NCBI RefSeq assembly: GCF_900107045.1
Contig: NZ_FNON01000005.1
Coordinates: 1-64,000, forward strand
DNA: 64,000 nt
Origin: Amycolatopsis xylanica
GTDB lineage: Bacteria; Actinomycetota; Actinomycetes; Mycobacteriales; Pseudonocardiaceae
Reading direction: 5' to 3'
The notes under the pieces are model-generated. The model had not been told where the DNA came from. It ran no database searches and saw only the letters and a list, made by a program, of their open reading frames with translations. Each line of letters begins with the position of its first letter. Within the stretch, counting starts at the first letter, position 1. The position numbers and the translations under genes are program-made. Below, one piece after another: positions 1-6,939 of this stretch.

Positions 1-250
1 GGTGGGCTTTCGGGCGCCGGCCGCGTTCGAGGGCCAGACGCTGGGCTCGGTCGGCCCGGTAGCGGCGAGGCCGGCCAGTGATCGTGGCGCCGGGCCTGGA
101 GCACCGCGGCCCACCACCTCGGCGCACTTCCCGTGAAATCGTCGAGGGTGACCTACCCAGGACTCTCGCAATCACATCCTGGGTAAGTCCCTGATCCAGA
201 CCGTTCTGGATCTTTTCCCGTTCCTCGCACGTCAACCGGGGTCCTGGCAT
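1..250 (-). CDS. IS30-family transposase, N-terminal part (cut by window edge)
   Basis: Reading leftward from ATG at 250, the frame stays open for 83 codons to the window edge. It begins MPGPRLTCEEREKIQNGLDQ and continues with a helix-turn-helix carrying VLGRSPSTISREVRRG, which is the DNA-binding HTH of IS30-family transposases. The DDE catalytic core would lie beyond the edge. No other transposon gene follows on the inner side, so this is one end of an insertion sequence or a decayed copy. Whether the enzyme is complete cannot be judged from this window. Confidence 0.8.
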   Translation of the reverse strand, partial: MPGPRLTCEEREKIQNGLDQGLTQDVIARVLGRSPSTISREVRRGGGPRCSRPGATITGRPRRYRADRAQRLALERGRRPKAH

Positions 251-297
251 GACGATCTCCTATCAGCCACCACTACTTGCAACAACCGATTGAGACC

Positions 298-343
298 AAG
301 TGGCTTTCGGGCTATCAGACCTGACGAAAGTGGCTTTCGGGCT
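298..343. repeat. Two direct copies of a 16-bp sequence beside the transposase gene
   Basis: AAGTGGCTTTCGGGCT occurs at 298-313 and again at 328-343, giving a 30-bp period, about 50 bp outside the transposase start. It may mark the end of the insertion sequence or a repeated target or transposase-binding site. The other end of the element is not in the window, so terminal inverted repeats cannot be checked. Confidence 0.5.
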
Positions 344-362
344 TTCGGTGGCCGTGCGGGGA

Positions 363-878
363 TCAGGGGAGGTCCGAGCGGAGGAAGCTGTAGCGGTAGC
401 TGTCGCGGTACTGGCCGTCTCGGAAGTCCCAGCCGCGCTGGATGCCTTCGCGGGTGAAGCCGGCTTTCTCGAGAGCGCGCTGCTCGGCGATGTTCTCGGT
501 CTCGGTGTCGGCCTCGACGCGGTGGACCAGGGTGTGGGCGAAGAGGTAGCGCACGAGGAGGCGCTGGGCCTCGGTGCCGATGCCCTGGCCGCGTGATTCG
601 GGCTGGATGATCAGGCCGATGTTCCAGCAGTAGGCCCAATGACCGGTCGGAATCTTGTGCCACGACACGAAACCGTGCGCGGTGTCGCCTTGGCCGATCA
701 TCAGCTGGCCGTGCTCGGGGCCGAGTAGGCCGTTTTCCTTCCAGCGGCGCAACATCAGGCCGGGATCGTGCCAGCCGAGCCACTGGAACGAGCCCGCGCC
801 GTCGGGGTCGTTGGTCAGCCGTTCGAGCAGCGGCATGTCGGATTCGCGGGTCGGGCGCAGCGTCACGGGGTCTGGCAT
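363..878 (-). CDS. GNAT-family N-acetyltransferase
   Basis: A protein of 171 residues starting MPDPVTLRPTRESDMPLLER, the usual beta1-alpha1 opening of GNAT enzymes. The acetyl-CoA-binding motif A follows at about residues 93-110 (IQPESRGQGIGTEAQRLL), then a typical NIAEQRALEKAGF segment. It would transfer an acetyl group from acetyl-CoA to an amine; the substrate (antibiotic, ribosomal protein or metabolite) is not evident. The frame is open further upstream to 1025, but ATG 878 is where family similarity begins. The gene stands alone and points toward the IS30 remnant. Confidence 0.85.
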   Translation of the reverse strand: MPDPVTLRPTRESDMPLLERLTNDPDGAGSFQWLGWHDPGLMLRRWKENGLLGPEHGQLMIGQGDTAHGFVSWHKIPTGHWAYCWNIGLIIQPESRGQGIGTEAQRLLVRYLFAHTLVHRVEADTETENIAEQRALEKAGFTREGIQRGWDFRDGQYRDSYRYSFLRSDLP

Positions 879-1107
879 GCGGGCGACCCTAGTTCTCCGT
901 GATCGCGCACGCCCGCCATTTATTTCGTGCCCTGGGCTCGAGGGGTCGTGAGCGTTGCGGGCGGTTCTAGTTTGAGCGGATAGCCAAACGTGTCGTGTGG
1001 GCGGCTGGGCGAGCGCCTCCTTCACTCACCTGTGCTGGCCGGAGGTACCACTCGCGCGGGCACAGTCCCCTGATCCGAGCTTGGTCGCGCAGCGAGGGGA
1101 GAGCCCT

Positions 1108-1887
1108 TCAGCTCGGGTCGAAGGAGCCGTGCCGCCCGGCGCCCGAGGCGAACCGGCCCGCGCCGTCGACGGCCTCGGCCGCGAGGCCGGTCGAGCCGAG
1201 CGCGATCTCGAACTCCGTGCGCAGCGCCTCTTCGCCCGGACGGCCGTGCTGCGCGAGCACGGATGCGCGGTCGCCGCGCAGGCAGGCCTGGGGGAACGCG
1301 GCGAGCTGGCGGGCCAATTCTTGGGCGCTGGTAAGGGATTCGCCGACCGGGACGACCCGGTTGGCCAAGCCCATGGCGAGTGCTTCGGCCGCGTCGACCG
1401 GCCTGCCGGTGAGGATCATGTCCATCGCGCGGGACTGGCCGATCAGCCTCGGCAGGCGGACCGTGCCGCCGTCGATGAGCGGAACGCCCCAGCGGCGGCA
1501 GAACACGCCGAACACGGCCGACTCGTCGGCGACGCGCAGATCGCACCACAGCGCCAGTTCCAGGCCGCCCGCGACCGCGTGCCCGTGCACGGCGGCGATG
1601 ACCGGCTTGGTGAGCGTCATCCGGGTGGGGCCCATCGGGCCGTCGCCGTCGGGGTCGAGGCGGTTGGCCCGTGCGGTGCCGATGCCCTTGAGATCGGCGC
1701 CGGCACAGAAGGCGTCACCCACTCCTCCGAGTACTGCGACAGAAGCGTCGCTGTCCGCGTCGAAGGCGCGGAACGCGTCGGCGAGCGCCAGCGCGGTCGG
1801 GCCGTCGACCGCGTTGCGGACCTCGGGCCGGTTGAGCAGCACCGTTGTCACCGGTCCGTCCCGCTGAACGAGAACCAGATCGTTCAT
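1108..1887 (-). CDS. Enoyl-CoA hydratase/isomerase (crotonase) family protein
   Basis: A 259-residue protein of typical crotonase length. The N-terminal strand VTTVLLNRPEVRNAVD, the oxyanion-hole segment AFCAGADLKGI (about residues 60-70) and the second block AVHGHAVAGGLELALWCDLR are all present. Crotonase enzymes hydrate or isomerise acyl-CoA thioesters in fatty acid, amino acid or sterol catabolism. The residue after the GGLELAL block differs from classical hydratases, so an isomerase or hydrolase activity is possible. It is monocistronic and divergent from the small membrane protein at 2019. Confidence 0.85.
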   Translation of the reverse strand: MNDLVLVQRDGPVTTVLLNRPEVRNAVDGPTALALADAFRAFDADSDASVAVLGGVGDAFCAGADLKGIGTARANRLDPDGDGPMGPTRMTLTKPVIAAVHGHAVAGGLELALWCDLRVADESAVFGVFCRRWGVPLIDGGTVRLPRLIGQSRAMDMILTGRPVDAAEALAMGLANRVVPVGESLTSAQELARQLAAFPQACLRGDRASVLAQHGRPGEEALRTEFEIALGSTGLAAEAVDGAGRFASGAGRHGSFDPS

Positions 1888-2018
1888 GAATGATCCTTAA
1901 GCGTGTCTGCGTGCCCGGACTCCCGTAATTCTTCTAGAGTAGACACGACAGTGATGGCCACATAGAGTCATCGGTACGACACCGCAGTGTGATCGGTGAG
2001 ACGTGATCGGATGGAGCT

Positions 2019-2186
2019 ATGTCGCCCCAAATCAAGAAGATCCTGGTCGTCGGTGTTGTCGCGCTCGTGCTCTTCTTCTTGATCACCCGGCCGCATGAGT
2101 CCGCCGACGCCGTGCACAACGTGCTCGGCTGGCTCCGCAGCGGGGCCGAAGCCGTCGTCACTTTCGTGAAGGATCTGTTCGCCTGA
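2019..2186 (+). CDS. Small single-pass membrane protein (55 aa)
   Basis: ATG 2019 opens a 55-residue frame beginning MSPQIKKILVVGVVALVLFF. One hydrophobic helix (about residues 7-23) is followed by a short amphipathic tail with VHNVLGWLRSGAEAVVTFVK. This pattern fits a small conserved actinobacterial membrane peptide of unknown role. It is followed by a small hairpin at 2203-2227. No catalytic motif is visible and function is unknown. Confidence 0.65.
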   Translation: MSPQIKKILVVGVVALVLFFLITRPHESADAVHNVLGWLRSGAEAVVTFVKDLFA

Positions 2187-2524
2187 CCCCAAGCAAGCAT
2201 CGACCGGCACCGCGGGGCGATGCCGGTTGTAACGCTGTGCGCCCGATTTTACCGTCACCTAGCGTTACGGATTGCGAGATCCGGTGTCCACACTCGACCA
2301 TCCGGGTGGATTGAGGCCGATAAGCCGCTGGTAGACGAATTCGTAGCTTGGAAAGTCTGGCGGAGTAGACCTGCTCAGCCCTACGGTGCTCACATTGCGT
2401 GATCAGCTGATGCCGTCCACGGGGAGGCCGTGGATCTCGGCACCAGGCGCAGGGTTCAACAGCAAGATCGTTGTGGCTTGTTCAGTCATGAACTTCGTCA
2501 GTCGGGGCGATGAAGGAGGCAGGG
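2187..2524. other. Intergenic stretch with no convincing gene
   Basis: Apart from the hairpin at 2203-2227, nothing here is supported. A 28-codon minus-strand frame at 2403-2489 (starting MTEQATTILLLNPAPG) looks peptide-like but has only a weak ribosome site. The +-strand frames have unusual composition and no ribosome site. The last bases hold the strong GAAGGAGG site of the next gene. Confidence 0.5.
2203..2227 (+). terminator. Short hairpin after the 55-aa gene
   Basis: The arms ACCGGCA (2203-2209) and TGCCGGT (2221-2227) pair perfectly around an 11-nt loop, 17 bp past the stop. There is no U-tract, so termination is an inference. Confidence 0.4.
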
Positions 2525-3007
2525 ATGACCGGAGATCCCGGAGTGGATGCGTTGATCCGGCAGTGGGCGGCCGAGCGCGAGCAGACCGCCGAGGAGCAAG
2601 AAGTGGACCGCATCGCGTCCGCGTGGCTTGCCGATGTTCCCCGCCCCGCACCCGGTATTCCGGGCCAGCGTGAACGCACCGGGTCCGCCCGGTGGGCACA
2701 GGTGGACAACGCCGATCCCGGCTACCTGGAGGCCATGCGCAAGCGGCTTCCCGGCGTGCCGGACGAACTCCTCACGGCCGCCGCCGGCTGGTGGCAGATG
2801 GTCGGTGGGGTTTCCGAGGCCGAGCTGTGGTGGGACGCGGGCATCAGCCCGCTGGACCAGCGCGCGCTCGACTACCGCGCGGCCGGGCTCAGCCCGTCGG
2901 ACCTGAGCCGCAGGCTCGGGCCGATGACCGTGCTCCAGCACCTCCGCCGTGGCAGCGCCCCGGCCTGGTGCGTGGCGCGCCTCGCGCGTCAACAGAAGTC
3001 CGCATAG
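2525..3007 (+). CDS. Conserved hypothetical protein (160 aa)
   Basis: ATG 2525 was chosen because GAAGGAGG (2512-2519) lies 5 nt upstream; an in-frame ATG at 2510 would overlap that site. The soluble, acidic N-terminal half contains QWAAEREQTAEEQEVDRIAS. The C-terminal half has tryptophan-rich helices (AAAGWWQMVGG, AELWWDAGISP) and ends with a basic helix. The segment RALDYRAAGLSPSDLSRRLG resembles a small HTH-like three-helix unit, so DNA binding is possible but unproven. I do not recognise the family. Confidence 0.65.
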   Translation: MTGDPGVDALIRQWAAEREQTAEEQEVDRIASAWLADVPRPAPGIPGQRERTGSARWAQVDNADPGYLEAMRKRLPGVPDELLTAAAGWWQMVGGVSEAELWWDAGISPLDQRALDYRAAGLSPSDLSRRLGPMTVLQHLRRGSAPAWCVARLARQQKSA

Positions 3008-3059
3008 CGGGAGAACCTCACACGGCCGGGTGGAACCGGCGCGGCGACGACGTTTGGAC

Positions 3060-3088
3060 AGCCCGCGTAACGCTAACCTGCGCGGGCT
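3060..3088 (+). terminator. GC-rich hairpin between 160-aa gene and transglycosylase
   Basis: AGCCCGCG at 3060-3067 pairs perfectly with CGCGGGCT at 3081-3088 around a 13-nt loop. It may terminate the upstream gene or sit in the leader of the transglycosylase mRNA. No poly-U run follows. Confidence 0.45.
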
Positions 3089-3128
3089 CGTTAACACACC
3101 AACGCCGTCACGCTGGAGGAACTGGTTC

Positions 3129-3971
3129 GTGCGCACGACCCCGCAAACAGGTTCGAAGCAGGGCACGGCCGTTCTGATCAGGCTCGGCGTGACCGCCGTC
3201 GTGCTGGCGGTCGCGGGCGGCGGTGTCTGGCTCGTCGCGAAGGCGAGTGACCCGGTCGCCAGCCCCACCACCACGGACATCCCGGCACTGCAGGTCGCGG
3301 CGGCCCAGGTCGAGCCGGGCTCGGTCGCCCCGGTCAACGCCACCTTGGGCGGTGGCGCGACGCAGGAGACCTCACCCCAGCAGGCCCAGGGCAAGAACCT
3401 GCTCGCCGAATGGGCGAACAAGGCCGCCCCGCTGACGGGCGTGCCCGCCAGGGCGCTCATCGCCTATGGCAACGCCGAACTCGCCCAGCGCGCCGCGCAG
3501 CCCGGCTGCAAGATCTCGTGGGCGACACTCGCCGGGATCGGGCGCATCGAGTCCAACCACGGCCAGTACGGCGGCGCGGTGCTCGGCGCCGACGGCAGGC
3601 CCAGCAAGCCCATCATCGGCGTCCCGCTCGACGGCTCCGCGGGCGTCAAGGCCATCGGCGACACCGACGGCGGCAGGCTCGACGGCGACCCGGTGACCGA
3701 CCGCGCCGTCGGCCCGATGCAGTTCATCCCCGGCACCTGGGCGAAGTGGAACTCCGACGGCAACCGCGACGGTGTCGGCGACCCGCAGCAGATCGACGAC
3801 GCCGCCTACGCCGCGGCCCGCTACCTGTGCGCGAACGGGCGCGACATGTCCAGCGCCGGCGGCTGGTGGCAGGGCATTCTGTCCTACAACAACTCCAACG
3901 AGTACGCGAAGAAGGTCTTCGGCCTCGCCGACGGCTACGCGAAAGCCGCCCAGGCCGTAAAGGTGTCGTGA
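3129..3971 (+). CDS. Membrane-anchored lytic murein transglycosylase (SLT fold)
   Basis: GTG 3129 has GGAGGA at 3115-3120, 8 nt upstream. The 280-residue protein has an N-terminal signal anchor (VLIRLGVTAVVLAVAGGGVW), a low-complexity linker, and then an SLT-like catalytic domain. The catalytic Glu lies in LAGIGRIESNHGQYGG, followed by VGPMQFIPGTWAKWNSDGN and AARYLC, the usual transglycosylase landmarks. It would cleave peptidoglycan glycan strands with formation of 1,6-anhydro-muramic acid outside the membrane. The stop codon lies inside a 42-bp palindrome (3967-4008) that probably serves as terminator. Confidence 0.88.
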   Translation: MRTTPQTGSKQGTAVLIRLGVTAVVLAVAGGGVWLVAKASDPVASPTTTDIPALQVAAAQVEPGSVAPVNATLGGGATQETSPQQAQGKNLLAEWANKAAPLTGVPARALIAYGNAELAQRAAQPGCKISWATLAGIGRIESNHGQYGGAVLGADGRPSKPIIGVPLDGSAGVKAIGDTDGGRLDGDPVTDRAVGPMQFIPGTWAKWNSDGNRDGVGDPQQIDDAAYAAARYLCANGRDMSSAGGWWQGILSYNNSNEYAKKVFGLADGYAKAAQAVKVS

Positions 3972-4008
3972 GTGTTTTGGCCGGTTCTAATCGGCCGTAC
4001 CACTCACG
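3967..4008. repeat. 42-bp dispersed palindrome, copy 1
   Basis: CGTGAGTG, a GGCCGGTT/AATCGGCC core and CACTCACG form a near-perfect palindrome beginning inside the transglycosylase stop region. The same element recurs at 14957-14998, 42500-42541, 62182-62223, 62484-62525 and 62786-62827. Right halves alone lie at 15298-15314 and 16390-16407. Its place at gene ends suggests a bidirectional terminator. Confidence 0.8.
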
Positions 4009-4049
4009 ACCACTGAGCCGCAGCTCACTTCGGGACGAGTGCTAGCGTC

Positions 4050-4433
4050 GTGACCGTGCCAGTCAGTTCGGTCACCGGTCGCCGCCTCGCCATCGTCGGG
4101 GTGTCCTTGCTGAGCCTGGTGCTCTGCTGCGGGCTCGCCTGGTGGCAGTGGGAGCGGTACTCCTCCGCGAACGGCACCTTCCAGAACCTCGGCTATGTGC
4201 TGCAGTGGCCGCTGTTCGGGTTGTTCCCGGCCTTCATGTTCTACCGGATCCGCAAGCTGCGCATCCGTGCTGAGGAAGAAGCCGGGGAAGAGCCGGAGGA
4301 GGCGCCGGCCCCGCCGCCGCGGAAACCGGCGCCCGCCCCCGTGGCGGGCGAGGACGACGAGCTCGCCGCCTACAACCGCTACCTCGCCGAGCTGAACGCT
4401 CGCGATCACGAGAGGTCCCCGGACAAGCCATGA
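4050..4433 (+). CDS. Actinobacterial membrane protein with acidic/Pro-rich tail
   Basis: A 127-residue protein starting GTG 4050. There are two hydrophobic stretches (about residues 12-27 and 44-60) separated by WWQWERYSSANGTFQNLGY. A charged cytoplasmic tail follows with a Glu-rich run, a Pro-rich linker and ELAAYNRYLAELNARD. It overlaps the next gene by 4 bp (ATGA), so the two are translationally coupled, and the next product is also a small membrane protein. This pairing is common in actinobacteria. The family has no established biochemical role. Confidence 0.8.
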   Translation: MTVPVSSVTGRRLAIVGVSLLSLVLCCGLAWWQWERYSSANGTFQNLGYVLQWPLFGLFPAFMFYRIRKLRIRAEEEAGEEPEEAPAPPPRKPAPAPVAGEDDELAAYNRYLAELNARDHERSPDKP

Positions 4434-4771
4434 CCACCCGCACTGACGACACCACCCCGCTCGCCTCGCTGGCCGGACCGCTGACCCGGTTCCGCGCGGC
4501 CGCCTACGTGACCGGTGTCGGCCTGCTCGGGCTGTGCTTCGTGATGGTGCTCCGGTACGGCTTCGCCAACCCGGAGCCGTCGGCGATCTACTCACCGATC
4601 CACGGCGTGCTGTACATGATCTACCTGGCGCTGACCATCGATCTGGCGATCAAGGCACGCTGGTCGATCAAGGGCACCGTGCTCGTGCTGCTGGCAGGCT
4701 GTGTCCCGTTCGTCTCGTTCCTCGTCGAACGCCGGGTCACCCACCGGGTCAAGGCCGGTCAGAAGCTCTGA
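4430..4771 (+). CDS. DUF3817 integral membrane protein
   Basis: 113 residues. After a polar N-terminus the sequence FRAAAYVTGVGLLGLCFVMV starts the first of three membrane helices. The conserved SPIHGVLYMIYLALTIDLAI and the closing VLLAGCVPFVSFLVERRV are diagnostic for DUF3817. Function of the family is unknown. It is coupled to the preceding gene by an ATGA overlap. The last 23 bp overlap the end of the convergent exporter gene. Confidence 0.85.
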   Translation: MTTRTDDTTPLASLAGPLTRFRAAAYVTGVGLLGLCFVMVLRYGFANPEPSAIYSPIHGVLYMIYLALTIDLAIKARWSIKGTVLVLLAGCVPFVSFLVERRVTHRVKAGQKL

Positions 4772-6167
4772 ACGTCATCGCCACCGCGAAGGTGCAGGCG
4801 GCGATCAGCGCGGACGCGATGAACGCCGTGGTCATCCCGGTGACGAGGATCGTCTCCGGGCCGCCGCCGATGCCGCGCGTGGCTTCGCCGAACACGGTGA
4901 CCAGGATGGCGAGCCCGAGCGTCGCGCCGCCCTGCTGAAGCGTCTGCAGCACACCGCCCGCCGCGCCCGCGTCCTCGGCCGGGACGGTGCCCATGATCAG
5001 GATGTTCAGCGGCGAGAACGCGAATCCCGCGCCGAAGCCCATCAGGATCATCGGGGCGAGCATGCCCGTCGCGTAGTGGCTTTCCGGCGTGAGCTGGGTC
5101 AGCCACGTCAGGCCGACGACCATGGCGGCGGTGCCTGCCGCCGCCATCTTCTTCGGGCCGAGTTTCGGCAGCAGCCGTGAGACGAGCCTGGTCACGGTGA
5201 ACAGCACGGCCGCCATCGGGAGGAAGGCGAAGCCGGTGGCCAGCGCGCTGAAGTGGCTCACGTCCTGCAGGAACTGGGTCAGGAAGAAGAACATCGACAT
5301 CATCGCCATCGGCCCGAAGAAGAAGTTCGCGTAGGCCGCGGCGCGGTTGCGGTCGGCGAACAGCCGCAGCGGCATCAGCGGCTGGCGGGCCCGGCGTTCG
5401 ATGGTCAGGAACGTCGCGATCAGGGTGAGGCCGGCGGCGAGCGCCACGATCGTGAGCGCGTCACCCCAGCCTTCCTGCGCGGCGCGGATGAAGCCGTAGA
5501 CCAAGGACGCGACACCCGCGGTGCCGGTGATCGCGCCGGGCAGGTCGAGATGCGCCCGCCTGCGTTCCGGCTCCGGCACGAATTTCGGTGCCAGCAAAGC
5601 GATCGCGGCGCCGAACGGCACGTTGATGAACAGCACCGCCCGCCAGGTGAACCACTGCGTCAGCAGGCCGCCGAGGATCAGGCCGATGGCGAAACCACCG
5701 CTGGCCATCGCCGAGAACAGCGCCAGCGCGCGCATCCGGGCCTTGGGCTCGGTGAACGTGGTGGCGATCAGGGCGAGCGTGCTCGGGCCGGCCATCGCGG
5801 CGCCGACGCCTTGGGCGATCCGGGCGACGATCAGCAGCTCTGCCGAGGTGGCCAGGCCGCCCGCGAGCGAGGCTACGGTGAAGACGCTGGTGCCGATGAC
5901 GAACATGCGGCGCCTGCCGAACAGGTCGCCCGCACGGCCGCCGAGCAGCAGGAAGCCGCCGAAGACCAGGCTGTAGGCGTTCATCACCCACGACAGGCCG
6001 GTGCGCGAGAAGCCGAGTTCCGCCTGGATGGGCGGGAGTGCCACGTTCATCACCGTGGCGTCGAGGATCAGCATGAGCTGGCAGGTCAGGATGATCGCCA
6101 GGATGAGTGCGGGGCGCCGCCGGGTCTCCGGTGGCGCGGGGGGTGACAACAGGGACTGCTCGGTCAA
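4749..6167 (-). CDS. MFS drug exporter, DHA2 (14-TM) type
   Basis: A 472-residue transporter if started at TTG 6167, which has GGGGAG 6-7 nt upstream; GTG 6188 or ATG 6260 would place the start in or next to the operator region. It has the DHA2 motif LDATVMNVALPPIQAELGFS in helix 1, the GRAGDLFGRRRMFVIG loop (motif A) and the motif C-like GPSTLALIA. Such proteins export drugs or metabolites by proton antiport. The gene is divergent from a TetR regulator with three GGAGA-n3-TCTCC dyads between them, strongly suggesting inducible control by that regulator. Confidence 0.88.
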   Translation of the reverse strand: MTEQSLLSPPAPPETRRRPALILAIILTCQLMLILDATVMNVALPPIQAELGFSRTGLSWVMNAYSLVFGGFLLLGGRAGDLFGRRRMFVIGTSVFTVASLAGGLATSAELLIVARIAQGVGAAMAGPSTLALIATTFTEPKARMRALALFSAMASGGFAIGLILGGLLTQWFTWRAVLFINVPFGAAIALLAPKFVPEPERRRAHLDLPGAITGTAGVASLVYGFIRAAQEGWGDALTIVALAAGLTLIATFLTIERRARQPLMPLRLFADRNRAAAYANFFFGPMAMMSMFFFLTQFLQDVSHFSALATGFAFLPMAAVLFTVTRLVSRLLPKLGPKKMAAAGTAAMVVGLTWLTQLTPESHYATGMLAPMILMGFGAGFAFSPLNILIMGTVPAEDAGAAGGVLQTLQQGGATLGLAILVTVFGEATRGIGGGPETILVTGMTTAFIASALIAACTFAVAMTFRASDRP

Positions 6168-6211
6168 GGAATACTCCCCAGTACTCACTGTGGTGCTCTG
6201 TGTACTCAAGT

Positions 6212-6289
6212 GGAGAAGCTCTCCGCTTCGTCCATGAGAGCATATGGAGAGTGTCTCCACTTACGCAAGTGAATTCGGAGAGTTTCTCC
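6212..6289. promoter_or_regulatory. Triple operator for the divergent TetR regulator/exporter pair
   Basis: Three 13-bp dyads of the form GGAGAnnnTCTCC occur at 6212-6224, 6246-6258 and 6277-6289, with centres 34 and 31 bp apart (about three helical turns). They fill the space between the exporter and the TetR start codons. Two copies are extended (CAAGTGGAGA... and ...TCTCCACTT). Repression of both genes by the TetR product is the natural reading but is inferred. Confidence 0.75.
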
Positions 6290-6315
6290 GGTTATCCTGG
6301 ATGAGGAGGTGTCCC

Positions 6316-6891
6316 ATGACGGCAACCGATCCCGCCCGTCCCATGCGCGCGGACGCGCGCCGCAACTACGACGCGGTCATGGCGGCCGCCAAGCAGGCCT
6401 TCGCCGAGCACGGCCCCGAGGCCCCGCTGGACGACATCGCCAAGCGCGCCGGCGTCGGCGCCGGGACGCTGTACCGGCATTTCCCGACCAGGATCGCGCT
6501 CATCGAGGCGGTCTACCGCGGTGAGATCACCGAGCTGAGCGAGCGCGCGCACCAGCTGCTCGCGGAGCGGCCGCCGTTCGACGCGCTCGTGCGCTGGACC
6601 GCCGAGCACGTGACGTACGTGCTCAGCCGCAGCGGCCTCGCGGCGAGCCTCAAGGCGTCGATCGACGCGAACTCGGACACCTTCCAGCTCTGCCGGACCA
6701 ACTTGTACGGCGCGGCGGGCGCGCTGGTGGAGGCGGCGCAGAAATCCGGTGACATCCGCACCGACATCACCGGCGTCGACGTGCTCCGGCTCGCGCACGG
6801 CGTCGGCGTCGCGGGCCAGCACGCCCCACCCGGCGACGCCGAGCGCCTGATGGCGATCGTCGTCGACGGGCTCCGCGTCAAGACGGGATAA
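6316..6891 (+). CDS. TetR-family repressor of the adjacent exporter
   Basis: 191 residues from ATG 6316, preceded by GAGGAGG; the frame is open upstream to 6244 but that lies within the operators. The N-terminal HTH is classical: RNYDAVMAAAKQAFAEHG, then LDDIAKRAGVGAGTLYRHFP with the conserved TLYRHFP turn. The C-terminal helical ligand domain resembles SbtR-type regulators. It most likely senses the drug or metabolite exported by the divergent MFS protein and represses both genes. Confidence 0.88.
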   Translation: MTATDPARPMRADARRNYDAVMAAAKQAFAEHGPEAPLDDIAKRAGVGAGTLYRHFPTRIALIEAVYRGEITELSERAHQLLAERPPFDALVRWTAEHVTYVLSRSGLAASLKASIDANSDTFQLCRTNLYGAAGALVEAAQKSGDIRTDITGVDVLRLAHGVGVAGQHAPPGDAERLMAIVVDGLRVKTG

Positions 6892-6933
6892 AGCGGGCTC
6901 TATCCCGTTGTGGAGTAAAGCCCGCTTTATCCC
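6885..6933. terminator. Bidirectional hairpin between tetR and symporter gene
   Basis: GGGATAAAGCGGGCT (6885-6899) and AGCCCGCTTTATCCC (6919-6933) are perfect 15-bp inverted arms. The TetR stop codon lies in the left arm. The symporter gene ends 7 bp beyond the right arm, so the stem serves both convergent genes. A sister stem with the same core lies at 51233-51283. Confidence 0.75.
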
Positions 6934-6939
6934 GGGTTG

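Noticed and set aside
2403..2489. 28-codon minus-strand peptide MTEQATTILLLNPAPG...
   Set aside because: It looks peptide-like but has only a weak ribosome site and no maturation genes nearby, so it is kept as a note rather than a gene.
3008..3128. c-di-AMP (ydaO-type) riboswitch before the lytic transglycosylase
   Set aside because: Such riboswitches often precede cell-wall hydrolase genes in actinobacteria, but the expected conserved blocks are not visible. Only a simple hairpin is present.
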